64,000 bases of DNA from an uncultured Christensenellaceae bacterium (GCA_910586925.1 CAJUKG010000005.1:47333-111332), one strand, 5' to 3'; numbered from the stretch's first letter, positions 7,455 to 17,554 are shown. Translations and numbers: made by a program. The notes: generated from the sequence alone by a model not told the origin.

Positions 7455-8507
7455 TTAAATGACGAGCTTTTTGTCGTAGCTTGTAATATCTATAACGCCG
7501 TCCTCTTTAACGACGAGTATGTCTTCTATGCGGACGCCGCCAAGCCCCGGGACATAAATGCCCGGTTCCGCGGTGATCACCATGCCCGGTTTCAACACCG
7601 TTTCGCTGTTGGTGCCGACGCGCGGATCTTCGTGGATATCGACGCCGACGCCGTGTCCGAACGAATGTCCGAAGTTATCGCCGTAGCCGTTAGCCGCTAT
7701 ATACTCGCGGGCAAGCGAATCGACGTCGTGACAGGTCATACCCGCTTTGATATTCTTGATAGCGTACTCCTGCGCTTCCAGAACTATGCCGTAAACGTCT
7801 ACGAGCTGACGATCGGGACTGCCGATACAGAAAGTTCGCGTCATGTCCGAGCAATACCCGTTGTATTTCGCGCCCATATCGACGAGTATCAATTCGTTCT
7901 TGTCGAGCTTTTTGTCCGACGGGTGGTGATGCGGTTGCGCCGAGTTCGCGCCGAACGCGACGATCGTTTCGAAAGAATATTTTTCCGCGCCGCCGAGTAT
8001 CATACCGTAATTGATCTCCGCCATCAACTCGCGCTCGGTAATGCCCGCTTTGATTTTCGACACCGCACGCTTGAGCGCGCCTTCGGCTATCTGCTGCGCG
8101 GTAGCCATGAACGAAATTTCCTCGTCCGTCTTGACAGCGCGCTTCGCCGACACGACGTCTTCGGCTGGCCTCAGTTTGAATGCGGACAGAGCGCGTTTGA
8201 ACGCGTTGAATTCGTCGATATACATTTTTTCGCCGTAACCGACGTGCTTGGCGTTCATCGACGCGAGGACTTCGGCGATTTTGTCGTAGAACCCCGCATA
8301 TCCCGTTATCACTATTTCAAAGTCGGATACTTTCTCTCGCGCTTCCGATTCATACCTGAAATCGGTGATGAACACGTTACGCTCTTTTCCGATCACGACC
8401 GCGCCGAACGACGTTTCAAGTCGAGTGAAATAAAACCTGTTCGATTCGTCCGTGAACACAAACGCGTCGATCTTCTCGTTATTTTCGAATAAATCGGTCG
8501 TGACCAT
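7455..8507 (-). CDS. pepP: Xaa-Pro aminopeptidase (M24 family)
   Basis: Metallopeptidase of 350 residues that removes N-terminal residues preceding proline. N-terminal creatinase-like domain to about 125, then the pita-bread catalytic domain with the dinuclear-metal ligands: an Asp in LVDMGAKYNGYCSDMTRTF (two Asp), His in FGHSFGHGVGVDIHEDP, Glu in TAEPGIYVPG and Glu in VRIEDILVV. I start at the ATG at 8507 because AAAGGA lies at the right distance; an in-frame start at 8540 is possible. The efp neighbour is conserved across Bacillota (Bacillus yqhT-efp). Confidence 0.95.
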   Translation of the reverse strand: MVTTDLFENNEKIDAFVFTDESNRFYFTRLETSFGAVVIGKERNVFITDFRYESEAREKVSDFEIVITGYAGFYDKIAEVLASMNAKHVGYGEKMYIDEFNAFKRALSAFKLRPAEDVVSAKRAVKTDEEISFMATAQQIAEGALKRAVSKIKAGITERELMAEINYGMILGGAEKYSFETIVAFGANSAQPHHHPSDKKLDKNELILVDMGAKYNGYCSDMTRTFCIGSPDRQLVDVYGIVLEAQEYAIKNIKAGMTCHDVDSLAREYIAANGYGDNFGHSFGHGVGVDIHEDPRVGTNSETVLKPGMVITAEPGIYVPGLGGVRIEDILVVKEDGVIDITSYDKKLVI

Positions 8508-8562
8508 TATCCTTTCTCCGTTCTGCGAATACATACGCACAGTCGCGCATACGCACTTACTT

Positions 8563-8568
8563 ATTATA
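8563..8568 (-). promoter_or_regulatory. Possible second promoter of pepP-efp (-10 only)
   Basis: TATAAT on the minus strand about 55 bp upstream of the pepP start, with only a poor -35 17 nt further up. It may supplement the stronger upstream promoter. Confidence 0.35.
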
Positions 8569-8643
8569 CCGCAAGCAAGACTTGTTCTTTCGTTTTCGTC
8601 GCCGCGTATAGTGTGACTTCGACCTTGCGGTATTGCCGATAAT

Positions 8644-8672
8644 ATTATACCACACTTTTTGTCGTATGTTAA
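8644..8672 (-). promoter_or_regulatory. Sigma-A-type promoter of pepP-efp
   Basis: Minus-strand TTAACA (8667-8672), 17-nt spacer, TATAAT (8644-8649). The -35 overlaps the stop codon of the upstream endonuclease IV-like gene, separating pepP-efp from the nusA-infB operon. Confidence 0.75.
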
Positions 8673-9514
8673 GCGTTTTTATGCAGTTTTTTCATAGTAA
8701 GCGCGTCGTCCGACATTGTGCCGTTCGATTCGCATACTATGTACGGCGACATTTTGTACTCGTCGAAAAGTTCGGCGAGCGGCGCGTATTCCGGTCCGTA
8801 CACACTGTCCTCGAAAGTGAGGTGTCTTATCTCGCCCTTGTCGCCATACTGTATTTTGGAAAAGTGTACGTGCATATTCGACGCTTTCTCGAACCCGAGT
8901 TTGTCTATCGTATAGTCAAGTATACGGCGGTAGTCGTCTTTTGTTTTGATCCCGCCGCATGTATACGCATTTATATGCCCGAAATCGAAACACGGGTACA
9001 TTTTGTCGTACAGCAGGCAAAAATCCACGACTTCTTCCACCGTACCTATCTGATTGCGTTTGCCCATTGTTTCGGCGCATATTTTGAATTCGCCGCAATC
9101 GAGTTTTTCGCACGCTTCGGCGAGCAATACGAGATTGGCTTTCGTAGCTTTCACCGCTTCGACGCGCTCTGCCTTGCCGCACGCCGCGGGATGGAATACC
9201 ACGCGTTCGCCGCCCATTTTTTTGCATGCCGCGATCGACTGCAGCACGTACCCTATCGACTTACCGATCATTTCGGGATCGGGATTTGCGAAATTCGTAT
9301 AATACGGCGCATGAACGCTCAATTCTATGCCGTACTTACCAAACTCCGTTTTGATCTTCTCGGCGGCGGCTTCGCTTATCCGCACGCCGCGACCGAACGA
9401 ATACTCGAACGCATTCAGTCCCAAGCCGTGCAAAAATTCCGCTTCCTCGTAAGTATGCGCCCTTCCCGACGCATAAAACGTTTCGCTGTTCCCCGACGGT
9501 CCTATTCTTATCAT
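8669..9514 (-). CDS. Endonuclease IV-like TIM-barrel protein
   Basis: Protein of 281 residues, the normal length of endonuclease IV (Nfo), which nicks DNA at abasic sites. The metal-ligand motifs of the AP-endonuclease family 2 TIM barrel are all recognisable in order: SVHAPYYTN, a His in VVFHPA, Glu in CAETMG, Asp-His in FDFGHINAY, His in NMHVHFSK, RHLTF and Glu in VCESNG. The contexts are diverged from classical Nfo (for example FDFGH for LDTCH), so a repair role is likely but a sugar-isomerase relative cannot be excluded. The start overlaps the ribF stop by 4 nt (ATGA); it is the last gene of the nusA-infB operon. Confidence 0.8.
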   Translation of the reverse strand: MIRIGPSGNSETFYASGRAHTYEEAEFLHGLGLNAFEYSFGRGVRISEAAAEKIKTEFGKYGIELSVHAPYYTNFANPDPEMIGKSIGYVLQSIAACKKMGGERVVFHPAACGKAERVEAVKATKANLVLLAEACEKLDCGEFKICAETMGKRNQIGTVEEVVDFCLLYDKMYPCFDFGHINAYTCGGIKTKDDYRRILDYTIDKLGFEKASNMHVHFSKIQYGDKGEIRHLTFEDSVYGPEYAPLAELFDEYKMSPYIVCESNGTMSDDALTMKKLHKNA

Positions 9515-10389
9515 TTGCGGTGCCACTCCACATCCGATTTCACTTGACGGGAAAGCAATTCGGGCGTTTCGAACTTCGTGACGCCGCGCAAAAACTTGTG
9601 AAACACGATCTTGATATCGGCATCGTAAATGTCCTCGTTGAAATCTGCGAGCATTGTTTCGACGACCACTTTGCTCAATCCGAAAGTGGGACGCGCCCCG
9701 ACGTTGGTCGCGCCATAATACGTTTTTCCGTTTACTTCGCACTCCGTGCCGTACACGCCGCATTTGGGCAATATTTTGCCGAGCGGCAGTTTGACGTTTG
9801 CGGTCGGTATATCGAACATGCGACCCGCGCCGCGTCCGCGCACCACTTTGCCGCCGATAAAGAACGGCTCGCCGAGCAGTTTGTTCGCGGTTTCGATATC
9901 GCCCGCATTAAGACAATGTTTGATGTCCGTCGTCGATACGCGCATACCGTCCACGTCGAACTTCGGCACGACTATGCAGTGCAAGCCGTGCGCCGCGCAA
10001 TACGACTTCAAAAACTCGCTGTCGCCTTTCGCGCCCGCACCGAACAAGTAATCATATCCGCACACGAACGCCTTTATATTATGCTTCGCGATGAGCGTGT
10101 CGAGGAAGATCTCCGCCGACATGTCTTTGAGCCGCGCGTCGAACCGCATGGGCAATATGTAATCGCACATACCGTCGAGAAGCGACAGTCTTTCGGCATA
10201 AGTGTAAACCTGCTTCCCCGTGCTGTTGAAAACTTTGTATGCGTTATTGGAAAACGTGGCGACGGCACAGCCGAGTCCGTTTTTGCGCGCATAGTCCCGC
10301 GCGGCGGCTATCAAGTTCCTGTGTCCCAAATGCACGCTGTCGAAATATCCGAGTGCGAGGCACACTTCTTCGTTTCCGAGTTCTTTCAT
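9511..10389 (-). CDS. ribF: Bifunctional riboflavin kinase/FAD synthetase
   Basis: Enzyme of 292 residues that converts riboflavin to FMN and FMN to FAD. The N-terminal nucleotidyltransferase domain shows LGYFDSVHLGHRNLI (about 12-26) and, near residue 150, RVSTTDIK; the C-terminal kinase domain shows a GRGAGRMFDIPTANV motif (about 184-198) and ATNVGARPTFG. Shine-Dalgarno GGAGG is present. The truB-ribF order is conserved in Bacillota. Confidence 0.96.
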   Translation of the reverse strand: MKELGNEEVCLALGYFDSVHLGHRNLIAAARDYARKNGLGCAVATFSNNAYKVFNSTGKQVYTYAERLSLLDGMCDYILPMRFDARLKDMSAEIFLDTLIAKHNIKAFVCGYDYLFGAGAKGDSEFLKSYCAAHGLHCIVVPKFDVDGMRVSTTDIKHCLNAGDIETANKLLGEPFFIGGKVVRGRGAGRMFDIPTANVKLPLGKILPKCGVYGTECEVNGKTYYGATNVGARPTFGLSKVVVETMLADFNEDIYDADIKIVFHKFLRGVTKFETPELLSRQVKSDVEWHRK

Positions 10390-10413
10390 ATTGTCCTCCG
10401 ATTTGCTTTCTAT

Positions 10414-10469
10414 GCGGGACGCAGCGGACTGTGTCCTCTATGCGGTACGCAGTGGGCTGCGTACACTAC
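10414..10469. repeat. Two tandem copies of a 28-bp hairpin repeat
   Basis: Units 10414-10441 and 10442-10469, each with an 8-bp hairpin (GGACGCAG/CTGTGTCC and GTACGCAG/CTGCGTAC) on a 4-nt loop. They lie in the 99-bp truB-ribF gap and match the tandem array at 63917-64000. The stems differ by compensatory changes. Confidence 0.8.
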
Positions 10470-10488
10470 AAATTTTTGTTGCTGGGTT

Positions 10489-11340
10489 CTAATCGTCCTT
10501 GAGATATGTTTTCAGATCGAGTTTACCGTTCACATCGGCACAGCCGATACCGAAAAACTCGGCGTTGCAGTATACTTTCACGTCGCCGGACGCGGTGAAA
10601 TCTATCTTTCTGCCTTTATCGAGATCGTCGTAAAGCTCCGACGCGACGTCATACCGAGGAATGTCCAACACCGTTTCGGGCGAAATAAGCGCGGTATGCT
10701 TTCGCACTTCGAGCGCGTCCAAACTTATGCTGTCCTTTACGTCGAAACAACCCGATGCCGAGCGTTGCAAATATGTAAGAGTCGCGAGCGAGCCGCACAT
10801 TCTCGCCACGTCGCGACAGATCGCGCGAATATACGTGCCTGCCGAACAGGTTATCGAAAACACCAATTCGTTCATTTTCGGCTGACAAACGAGCTGTGCG
10901 TCGTAAATGCGGATCTTGACGGGTTTGAGTTCCGGGTTTTCGCCGCGCCGCGCCATATCGTAGGCGCGTTTGCCGCCGACGTGCTTCGCACTGTATTGCG
11001 GCGGGATCTGCTCGCTTTCGCCGACGAGCGAAAGCATTGCGCCGAGCACAGCGTCCATACTCGGAATATCATCGGTGGTTTCCGTAACCGTCCCGAGCGC
11101 GTCGAGAGTGTCCGTTTCGCGCCCGAACTCGAATTTCGCTATGTACGTCTTTTTTCGCCCCGACAGATAGTCGAACAGCCGTGCCGACTTGCCCACGCCT
11201 ATCACGAGCACGCCCTCCGCCATGGGGTCGAGCGTACCCATATGCCCCACGCGTTTCTCGCCGAGTATGCGCTTGACGCGCGACACCGCCGCCGCCGACG
11301 ACATGCCCGTCGGCTTGTACAAGTTTATCAGTCCATTCAT
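10489..11340 (-). CDS. truB: tRNA pseudouridine-55 synthase
   Basis: Enzyme of 283 residues that makes pseudouridine 55 in the T-loop of tRNAs. The catalytic Asp is in GHMGTLDPMAEGVL (about 33-46), after the typical NLYKPTGMSS start; KTYIAKFEFG and GTYIRAICRD motifs follow. It begins one base after the nrnA stop, so translation is coupled. Confidence 0.97.
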   Translation of the reverse strand: MNGLINLYKPTGMSSAAAVSRVKRILGEKRVGHMGTLDPMAEGVLVIGVGKSARLFDYLSGRKKTYIAKFEFGRETDTLDALGTVTETTDDIPSMDAVLGAMLSLVGESEQIPPQYSAKHVGGKRAYDMARRGENPELKPVKIRIYDAQLVCQPKMNELVFSITCSAGTYIRAICRDVARMCGSLATLTYLQRSASGCFDVKDSISLDALEVRKHTALISPETVLDIPRYDVASELYDDLDKGRKIDFTASGDVKVYCNAEFFGIGCADVNGKLDLKTYLKDD

Positions 11341-11341
11341 C

Positions 11342-12298
11342 TTACGCCTTGAGTGCCGAACTCGCCGCGGCGATCAGTTTATCCGCGACGTCGAAACGAT
11401 TGCCCGCGACGATACAGCCCGCGGCAAGTTTGTGCCCGCCGCCGCCGAATTTTGCCGCCGCCGCCGCGACGTCCGCATGCCGCGATCGGAACGATACGCG
11501 AAAAATCGCGCCCGGCTGTTCGCACATCGAAATGGAAATTTCGACGCCCGCTATATTCGACGCATTGTCTATAAGCCCTTCGGTATCGAGCGAAGTACAT
11601 TCGCACGCGGAGAGGTCCTCGCGCGAAATTACCATCAGCGCGATCTTGCCGCCTTCGTACAGCCGTATAGAATCGAGCGCGCGTGCGGTGAGCCGCGTCT
11701 TTTTCAGACTGTTACTGCCGTAAATACAGTGGTTGATCTCGCCTATATCGAACCCGAACTCCACAAGCTCGCGGGCTATACCGAACGTTTTCGCATCGGT
11801 ATTTGAATGCATGAAATGCCCCGTATCGGTAGAAAGCCCCGAGTATAATGCGGTGGCTATATCTTTGTCGATAAGATTTTCGTCTTTGAAAATATCGTAA
11901 AGTATCGCGCACGTACTGCTCGCCGACGCATCGACGTAGTTTATTTTTCCGTACCGCTCGTTTGTCGGGTGATGATCTATGCACACGCTGTTCTTTGCCG
12001 TGTTCAAGTACATAACGTTATCGCCGAGCCGCGCTACGGTCGCGCAGTCGACGGCGATAAACAAATCGTACTTCTTGTATCGCAGTTCGCAAAACCTGTC
12101 GTAACGGGGCAGGAATGACATATTCTCGGGTTTTTCGCCGTCACCGCTCGTAACGTCAACTTTTTTTCCGAGCTTCTCGCATATAAGCCCCATGGCTGTC
12201 GCCGAGCTTACGCAATCGCCGTCGGGACGGATATGCCCGCAAACGAGCACCGTGTCCGCGGCTTTAACGGCATTGATTATATCAATCGTTATTTTCAT
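11342..12298 (-). CDS. nrnA: DHH-family phosphoesterase, oligoribonuclease/pAp phosphatase (NrnA type)
   Basis: Protein of 318 residues with DHH (about 1-180) and DHHA1 (about 200-315) domains. The metal-binding residues appear as GHIRPDGDCVSS, AVDC, CIDHHPTN and LSTDTGHF; the DHHA1 signature GGGGHKLAAG is near residue 285. Such enzymes degrade nanoRNAs and dephosphorylate pAp. It overlaps rbfA by 17 nt and lies between rbfA and truB, the usual place for this gene in Bacillota. Confidence 0.92.
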   Translation of the reverse strand: MKITIDIINAVKAADTVLVCGHIRPDGDCVSSATAMGLICEKLGKKVDVTSGDGEKPENMSFLPRYDRFCELRYKKYDLFIAVDCATVARLGDNVMYLNTAKNSVCIDHHPTNERYGKINYVDASASSTCAILYDIFKDENLIDKDIATALYSGLSTDTGHFMHSNTDAKTFGIARELVEFGFDIGEINHCIYGSNSLKKTRLTARALDSIRLYEGGKIALMVISREDLSACECTSLDTEGLIDNASNIAGVEISISMCEQPGAIFRVSFRSRHADVAAAAAKFGGGGHKLAAGCIVAGNRFDVADKLIAAASSALKA

Positions 12299-12644
12299 CG
12301 GTATGAAATCCCTTTATGACCTGCTCGATACGTTCGTAATACGCCTGCGATTTATCCACTACGAAATGCAGTCGCGGCACGCCGCGCATTTCGCTGTTTG
12401 TTTCCGCAAGCTCGTGACGGATATAGCCCGCGGAACCGTTCAACGCGTCGAGCACTTTCGCTTCGTCGCTTTCGACCGTGACGAACACCGTCGCGTACTT
12501 GAGGTCGCGCGACATTTCGACGTCCACAACCGTCACGCCGTAAATGCGCGGGTCGGACAGTCCGTCCACAATGACCGACACGTCGCGGCGAATAATGCTC
12601 GCTATGCGTTCTACTCTGTGGCTCGCGCCGTTATGCCCTTTCAC
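12282..12644 (-). CDS. rbfA: Ribosome-binding factor A
   Basis: Protein of 120 residues with the single KH-like domain of RbfA, which helps mature the 5' end of 16S rRNA in the 30S subunit. Motifs IASIIRRDVSVIV, DPRIYGVTVVDVEMSRDL and RHELAET are typical. It starts with GTG overlapping the infB stop (AAGTGA), with AAGGAG just upstream inside infB. Confidence 0.95.
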   Translation of the reverse strand: MKGHNGASHRVERIASIIRRDVSVIVDGLSDPRIYGVTVVDVEMSRDLKYATVFVTVESDEAKVLDALNGSAGYIRHELAETNSEMRGVPRLHFVVDKSQAYYERIEQVIKGFHTDENND

Positions 12645-15277
12645 TTACTCTCCTTCTCGACAACGAAACATTCGATTTCGTCGTCCTCGAGATATTCGGT
12701 ATAATCGGAAATCGCTATGCCGCATTCAAGCCCGATAGTGACTTCCTTTGCATCGTCTTTGTAACGCTTGAGACCGACGATATTGCCCTCGTGAATAAGT
12801 TTGCCGCCGCGATAAAGCCGAGCTTTGCCGCCGCGCACGATCTTGCCCGTCTGCACGTAACTGCCCGCGACGATACCGACGCCCGACACTTTGAACGTGG
12901 TACGAACGATCGCACGACCTGTAACGCGCTCGACAAACTTGGGCGCGAGCATATCCTCGAGCTTCGCCTGCACGTAATCGAGTGCTTCGTAAATAATGCC
13001 GAACTGCTTGATCTCTATTCCCGACCGCTCGGCGGCATTTCGCGCGTCCGCGTCCGGTTTGACGTTAAAGCCTATTATGCTCGCGCCCGAAACTTCGGCG
13101 AGCATGATATCCGACTGATTTATCGCACCCACGCCGCTGAATACGACGTTGACTTTGATGTCCTCCGCCGTAAGTGCCTGCATGGATTCTTTGAGAGCTT
13201 CCGCCGAGCCTTGAACGTCCGCCTTGATGAGTATGCGGTATTCTTTGTCGCGGTCGCTGACCTGACGTCCGAATGCGGCGTCTATATCCGCTTGAGGCAC
13301 GTCTGCGAGCATTTCGTTCTTCGCACGCGCCGCGCGTTCCTCGATGACCTGACGCGCCATTTTTTCGCTGTCGACAACCGCTATCGGATCGCCCGCGGAC
13401 GGAACTTGCGCAAGACCGTATACCGCAACGGGCATGGACGGACCTGCGGACTTGATATTTGCGCCCTTGTCGTCTGTGAGCGAACGCACTCTGCCGTACG
13501 TCGTACCCGAAACGATATAATCGCCCACTTTGAGCGTGCCGTTCTGCACGATGACGGTGGCGATAGGTCCTTTGCCCTTGTCGAGCCGCGCTTCTATCAC
13601 GTAACCGCGCGCACTGCGATTGGGGTTCGCACGAAGCTCGGACACTTCGGCTACAAGCAAAATGTTCTCGAGCAGTTTGTCTATACCGATATTCTGCTTG
13701 GCGGAAACGGGTATCATCGGCACGTCGCCGCCCCATTCCTCACACACCACTTCATGTTCTGCGAGCTGCTGTTTTATCCTATCGGGGTTTGCGCCCGGCT
13801 TATCTATCTTATTGATCGCGACTATCATTTGAACGCCAGCGTCTTTCGCGTGCTTGATAGCCTCTATCGTCTGCGGCATAACGCCGTCGTCGGCGGCTAC
13901 TATGAGCACCGCTATATCGGTGACAGTCGCGCCGCGCCGACGCATTTCCGTAAACGCTTCGTGACCCGGGGTATCGAGGAATGTGATTTTTTCGCCGCCT
14001 ACGTCTACCGAGTACGCGCCGATATGCTGCGTGATACCGCCTTTCTCGCCGCTCACTACGCTTGTCTTGCGAATGGCGTCGAGAAGCGAGGTTTTACCGT
14101 GGTCGACGTGACCCATAACGGTGATTATAGGCGGACGCTTGACAAGGCTTTCTTCGGGATCGGGTTCGGAATGAATATCCTGCAACTGCTCCTCTTTCGT
14201 CTTTTCGAGTTTAAGCTCGATATTGACGCCGAGCGCGTCGGCGACAAGCTGCATGGTCGGGAAATCGACTACCGAATTTATCGTCGTCATAATACCGAGT
14301 TCCATGAGCTGTTTGATTATTTCCTGCGCGGTCTTGCCTATCTTTTCGGACAGTATTTTGACCGTCAGATTTTCGGTCGTGATGACCGCATTCTCTATCT
14401 TGATCGGCGCGAAAGGCACCACTTTACTTACTTTCTTGTTCTTGAGCTTACGCGTACCCATGCGTTCTTCGTCCACATTCTCCTGAATGTAGCCCTTGCG
14501 TATGAGGGTGCGCTTGTTCATTTGCCGTTTATCGTCGGGACGCACAGCCGATTTTTTCGCCGCGGTGTCGCGCTTTCTTTGCTGCGACGCGGGCGGATCG
14601 AACTTGACTGCGGACGCCGACGCGCGACTCGCTCCGCTTTGCGGCGGTCGCGGCGTCGCGGGACGTTGTACGCCGCCCTGACGCGGGGTGCGCAACCTGT
14701 CACCTGCGGGACGCTCCGCACGCTGCGGCTTTTCGGGCGCGGGACGGGGAACATGCTTTATTACGCCGCGAATATAACTGGGTATCGCGGTGCGCGTGCC
14801 GCTGCTCTCGACGGGCGCGACTTTGGGCGACGACGTTGTTTGCTGCGATTGCGATTTTTCGGACGCAGAACTCTGTTCGGTTTTTTCGGGAACGTCGGTA
14901 TTTTCGACGTTCTCGGCAGGACCGCGCAGTTCGCGATCGGGTTCGGTAACTTCCGCGACTTCTTCGGTCGGTTCGCCGACCGGCACGTCGAGTTCGGGTT
15001 CGGGTTCCGACACGGTTGACGGTGCCGCCGTTCCTGCGGCTTTCGCTTCATCTTCGAGTCGCTGCTTTTCCTCTCTTTCTCTGCGCGCACGCTCCGCCGT
15101 AAGCTCGTTCAGCCGCGCACGCTCCGCGGTGTACAGCTTTTCCACGCGTTTACGAATTTCCGCCAAACGCTTGACTACCCCGTCGATCTCGCGGGATTCC
15201 ACAAGCGAATGAAGCACCTTGATGCCTTTGGACGCTTCGTCGTTGTTATTCGCGCTTTTATTCGTGTTGTTGTTCAA
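12641..15277 (-). CDS. infB: Translation initiation factor IF-2
   Basis: GTPase of 878 residues that delivers initiator tRNA to the 30S subunit. The variable N-terminus (1-270) is charged, with a coiled-coil-like [15 protein letters not shown] stretch and a Pro/Ala/Arg-rich section; the G domain has GHVDHGKTS (about 391-399), DTPGHE and NKID; the C-terminal domains II-IV follow. It sits in the canonical nusA-ylxR-ylxQ-infB-rbfA order. The long antisense open frame over this gene is a codon-bias shadow. Confidence 0.97.
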   Translation of the reverse strand: MNNNTNKSANNNDEASKGIKVLHSLVESREIDGVVKRLAEIRKRVEKLYTAERARLNELTAERARREREEKQRLEDEAKAAGTAAPSTVSEPEPELDVPVGEPTEEVAEVTEPDRELRGPAENVENTDVPEKTEQSSASEKSQSQQTTSSPKVAPVESSGTRTAIPSYIRGVIKHVPRPAPEKPQRAERPAGDRLRTPRQGGVQRPATPRPPQSGASRASASAVKFDPPASQQRKRDTAAKKSAVRPDDKRQMNKRTLIRKGYIQENVDEERMGTRKLKNKKVSKVVPFAPIKIENAVITTENLTVKILSEKIGKTAQEIIKQLMELGIMTTINSVVDFPTMQLVADALGVNIELKLEKTKEEQLQDIHSEPDPEESLVKRPPIITVMGHVDHGKTSLLDAIRKTSVVSGEKGGITQHIGAYSVDVGGEKITFLDTPGHEAFTEMRRRGATVTDIAVLIVAADDGVMPQTIEAIKHAKDAGVQMIVAINKIDKPGANPDRIKQQLAEHEVVCEEWGGDVPMIPVSAKQNIGIDKLLENILLVAEVSELRANPNRSARGYVIEARLDKGKGPIATVIVQNGTLKVGDYIVSGTTYGRVRSLTDDKGANIKSAGPSMPVAVYGLAQVPSAGDPIAVVDSEKMARQVIEERAARAKNEMLADVPQADIDAAFGRQVSDRDKEYRILIKADVQGSAEALKESMQALTAEDIKVNVVFSGVGAINQSDIMLAEVSGASIIGFNVKPDADARNAAERSGIEIKQFGIIYEALDYVQAKLEDMLAPKFVERVTGRAIVRTTFKVSGVGIVAGSYVQTGKIVRGGKARLYRGGKLIHEGNIVGLKRYKDDAKEVTIGLECGIAISDYTEYLEDDEIECFVVEKESK

Positions 15278-15281
15278 ACCG

Positions 15282-15614
15282 TTACCTCCGTAACCCTTTC
15301 CTTATTTGATAAATGTCTTCGGCATCGCCGCCGTCTATATATTCGACTACCGCACGAGCCATATTCTCATCGGTAAAACCGAGTGCTTTTACATTGTTGC
15401 CGACAAGCGTTTCCATTTCTTTGGCGATAACGACGCATACTTTAAGTCTGTCGGCAAGCCGTTCCGTCTCCGTCCGAAGGTTGTCGGACGCCGTATCGCT
15501 CACTGCTATGAGCTTTACGCCGCGGGCGGTCTTGAGCTTGTCGATGCCGTATACGAGTTTGCCGGCACGCTTGCCGAACCCTATCATAGTAACAAATTTG
15601 TCGCTATTCGCCAT
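15282..15614 (-). CDS. ylxQ: L7Ae-family ribosomal/RNA-binding protein YlxQ
   Basis: Protein of 110 residues of the L7Ae/L30e fold (kink-turn RNA-binding family). The KRAGKLVYG motif (about 15-23) and a central alpha/beta core match YlxQ. It overlaps ylxR by 11 nt and lies 4 bp before infB. The exact RNA partner is unknown. Confidence 0.92.
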   Translation of the reverse strand: MANSDKFVTMIGFGKRAGKLVYGIDKLKTARGVKLIAVSDTASDNLRTETERLADRLKVCVVIAKEMETLVGNNVKALGFTDENMARAVVEYIDGGDAEDIYQIRKGLRR

Positions 15615-15882
15615 CGCTTCCCTGCGCAGCTTTGTACGCCGCCTCTATTCTTTCGTAAACTTCCTGCGGATAGTTCTGCTTGAATGCCCGCGACAGTGCG
15701 CGGCGTTTCTTCATGCCGTATACGCAGTCGGGATTGTCGCAAACATACGCGCCGCGCCCCGGCTCGCGCCCCGTAACGTCGAGCACTATCTCGCCGTCCG
15801 AACGCCGCACTATGCGCAACAGTTCCGATTTATCCTTCGTTTCCTTGCATACTATGCAAGACCGCATGGGAACGTGCTTCAT
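15604..15882 (-). CDS. ylxR: YlxR family RNA-binding protein
   Basis: Protein of 92 residues with the diagnostic RSCIVCKETKDKSELLRIVR start (about 7-26), GRGAYVCDNPDC (Cys pairs that could hold a metal) and KKRRALSRAFK. Members bind RNA and have been linked to RNase P function and transcription regulation in Bacillota. It is directly adjacent to the nusA stop and overlaps ylxQ. Confidence 0.94.
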   Translation of the reverse strand: MKHVPMRSCIVCKETKDKSELLRIVRRSDGEIVLDVTGREPGRGAYVCDNPDCVYGMKKRRALSRAFKQNYPQEVYERIEAAYKAAQGSDGE

Positions 15883-17031
15883 TTAGTCAAGCTCTCCGAG
15901 ATCCTCGTCGAACACGTCAAAGTTGTCGCTGCCCATTTGTTCGGCGCGTTCCGTGGCGGCTTTGACTTCCTGTTCCATCGCCGAGTACGGTTTAATGTCT
16001 ATCTTCCAACCGGTGAGCTTTGCCGCAAGCCGAGCGTTTACGCCCTCTCTGCCTATCGCAAGACTCAACTGATCGTCCATAACGACGACGCGAGCAAGCC
16101 TGTCGTCCTCTTTCGCTTCGACCATGACGACTTTTGCGGGAAGTAATGCGCGCGCAATGTATTCGAGCGGATCTTCGTGCCAAGGGATAATATCTATCTT
16201 CTCGCCGCCCACTTCGGAAATGATGCTGTTGACGCGCGCGCCGCGATTGCCGACGCACGCACCGACCGCGTCCACGCTCGAGTCAGTCGCATACACAGCC
16301 ATTTTCGTGCGCAGTCCCGCCTCGCGAACGATACCCTTGATTATTACGACGCCGCTCGCGATCTCGGGAACTTCCATTTCGAAAAGCCGTCTGACGAATC
16401 CGGGCGACGTGCGAGTAACGAGCACCTGCGGTCCGCGCGTCGAGCTTTTGATGCCGCGCACAAACACTTTGATCTTGTCGCCGACCTTGAATTTATCGCC
16501 GGGCAACTGATCTTTCGGGTACAGCACCGCTTCCATTTTCTGTATTTCCACGCACACGTTCTTGCCGTCGATGCGTTGCACCACGCACGTGACGAGCTGT
16601 TCCTCTTTCTCGGCGAGGTCGCTGTACGCTTTTTCGGTTTCTATCGCGCGCAGTTTTTGCGTGACGATCTGCCGCGCCATTTGCGCGACTATGCGTCCGA
16701 AATCGCCGACGTCGACGGGTTCCAAGATCTCGTCGCCCACCTTGTGCTTCTTATCGAGAAGCCGCGCGTCTTCGAGACTGATCTGCGTTTCTCTGTCCTC
16801 GACAGCCTCTACCACCGTCTGGCACGTATATATGTCGAACGTTTTCAGCTCTGGCGTTACGACGATTTTGATCGCCTTCGGCACGCCGTACTGTTTTTTG
16901 TACGCACTGACAAGCGCGTCCTGCAAAGCGTCGATAAACACTTCTTTCTTGATGCCGCGCTCCGTTTCGAGATCGCACAGCGCGTCGTAAAAATCCGACC
17001 GCCACGTCCGCTTATCATTCTTTCTTGCCAT
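15883..17031 (-). CDS. nusA: Transcription termination/antitermination protein NusA
   Basis: Protein of 382 residues with the RNA-polymerase-binding N-terminal domain (1-130), S1 domain (about 135-200) and two KH domains (about 205-350; [10 protein letters not shown] and [17 protein letters not shown]). The C-terminal tail is short and acidic, as in other Gram-positive NusA that lack the AR repeats. Shine-Dalgarno GGGAG precedes the ATG. Confidence 0.97.
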   Translation of the reverse strand: MARKNDKRTWRSDFYDALCDLETERGIKKEVFIDALQDALVSAYKKQYGVPKAIKIVVTPELKTFDIYTCQTVVEAVEDRETQISLEDARLLDKKHKVGDEILEPVDVGDFGRIVAQMARQIVTQKLRAIETEKAYSDLAEKEEQLVTCVVQRIDGKNVCVEIQKMEAVLYPKDQLPGDKFKVGDKIKVFVRGIKSSTRGPQVLVTRTSPGFVRRLFEMEVPEIASGVVIIKGIVREAGLRTKMAVYATDSSVDAVGACVGNRGARVNSIISEVGGEKIDIIPWHEDPLEYIARALLPAKVVMVEAKEDDRLARVVVMDDQLSLAIGREGVNARLAAKLTGWKIDIKPYSAMEQEVKAATERAEQMGSDNFDVFDEDLGELD

Positions 17032-17078
17032 AATTTTAATTCTCCCGAATTGAATATTTCAGTTTGGAAAGTATCCCG

Positions 17079-17543
17079 TCAGAACTCGACGTACGGTCTT
17101 ACGAGCGCGACCGCCGAGTTGTCGAATACTTTGTTTTGTCCGTCGATTTCCAACGTGACGCCGCTGTCGTCGCGCGAAACGAGCTTGCCGACGAACAGCT
17201 TGTCCCGACTGCCATCGAGCGGCGCGTACAGCTTGACTTCCACCGCAGTGCCGTAATTACGCTCGAAATCGCGTTGCGTCTTGAACGGTCTGTCAAGCCC
17301 CGGCGACGACACGTCAAGACAGTACGGCGCGTCGCCCGTGGGATCGAGCGCGTCGAGCGGCGCGTCGAGCGCGTTCGACACCTTTTCGCAATCGTCGAGC
17401 GAAACTCCGTGCTCGCTCGCGATATACACGATCAAATGTTTGTCGCCGTAAAGCGTCTTGTACTCGACGTCCACAAGCTCGTAGCCGAGCGTGTCGAGCA
17501 CTTCTTTTATGACGGGCATAGCCTTTTCTATAACGTTGTTTAT
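17079..17543 (-). CDS. rimP: Ribosome maturation factor RimP
   Basis: Protein needed for 30S subunit maturation; motifs LGYELVDVEY, DVSSPGLDRPFKT and an SH3-like C-terminal domain are clear. The start is a problem. The best ribosome-binding site (GGGAGGCGG) is followed after 5 nt by ATA at 17543, giving 154 residues, the normal family length. No ATG/GTG/TTG occurs there: the next ATG is 24 nt further in (146 residues, at 17519), and the only upstream option is TTG at 17606, which would put a leader hairpin inside the gene. I favour ATA or the downstream ATG. First gene of the nusA-infB operon. Confidence 0.88.
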   Translation of the reverse strand: MNNVIEKAMPVIKEVLDTLGYELVDVEYKTLYGDKHLIVYIASEHGVSLDDCEKVSNALDAPLDALDPTGDAPYCLDVSSPGLDRPFKTQRDFERNYGTAVEVKLYAPLDGSRDKLFVGKLVSRDDSGVTLEIDGQNKVFDNSAVALVRPYVEF

Positions 17544-17554
17544 AACCGCCTCCC

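Noticed and set aside
10414..10469. CRISPR array
   Set aside because: The 28-bp units are directly adjacent, with no spacers of constant length and no cas genes nearby.
12791..15019. 742-codon open frame on the plus strand
   Set aside because: Antisense shadow of infB caused by GC-biased codons; composition is Arg/His-rich without family motifs and there is no ribosome-binding site.
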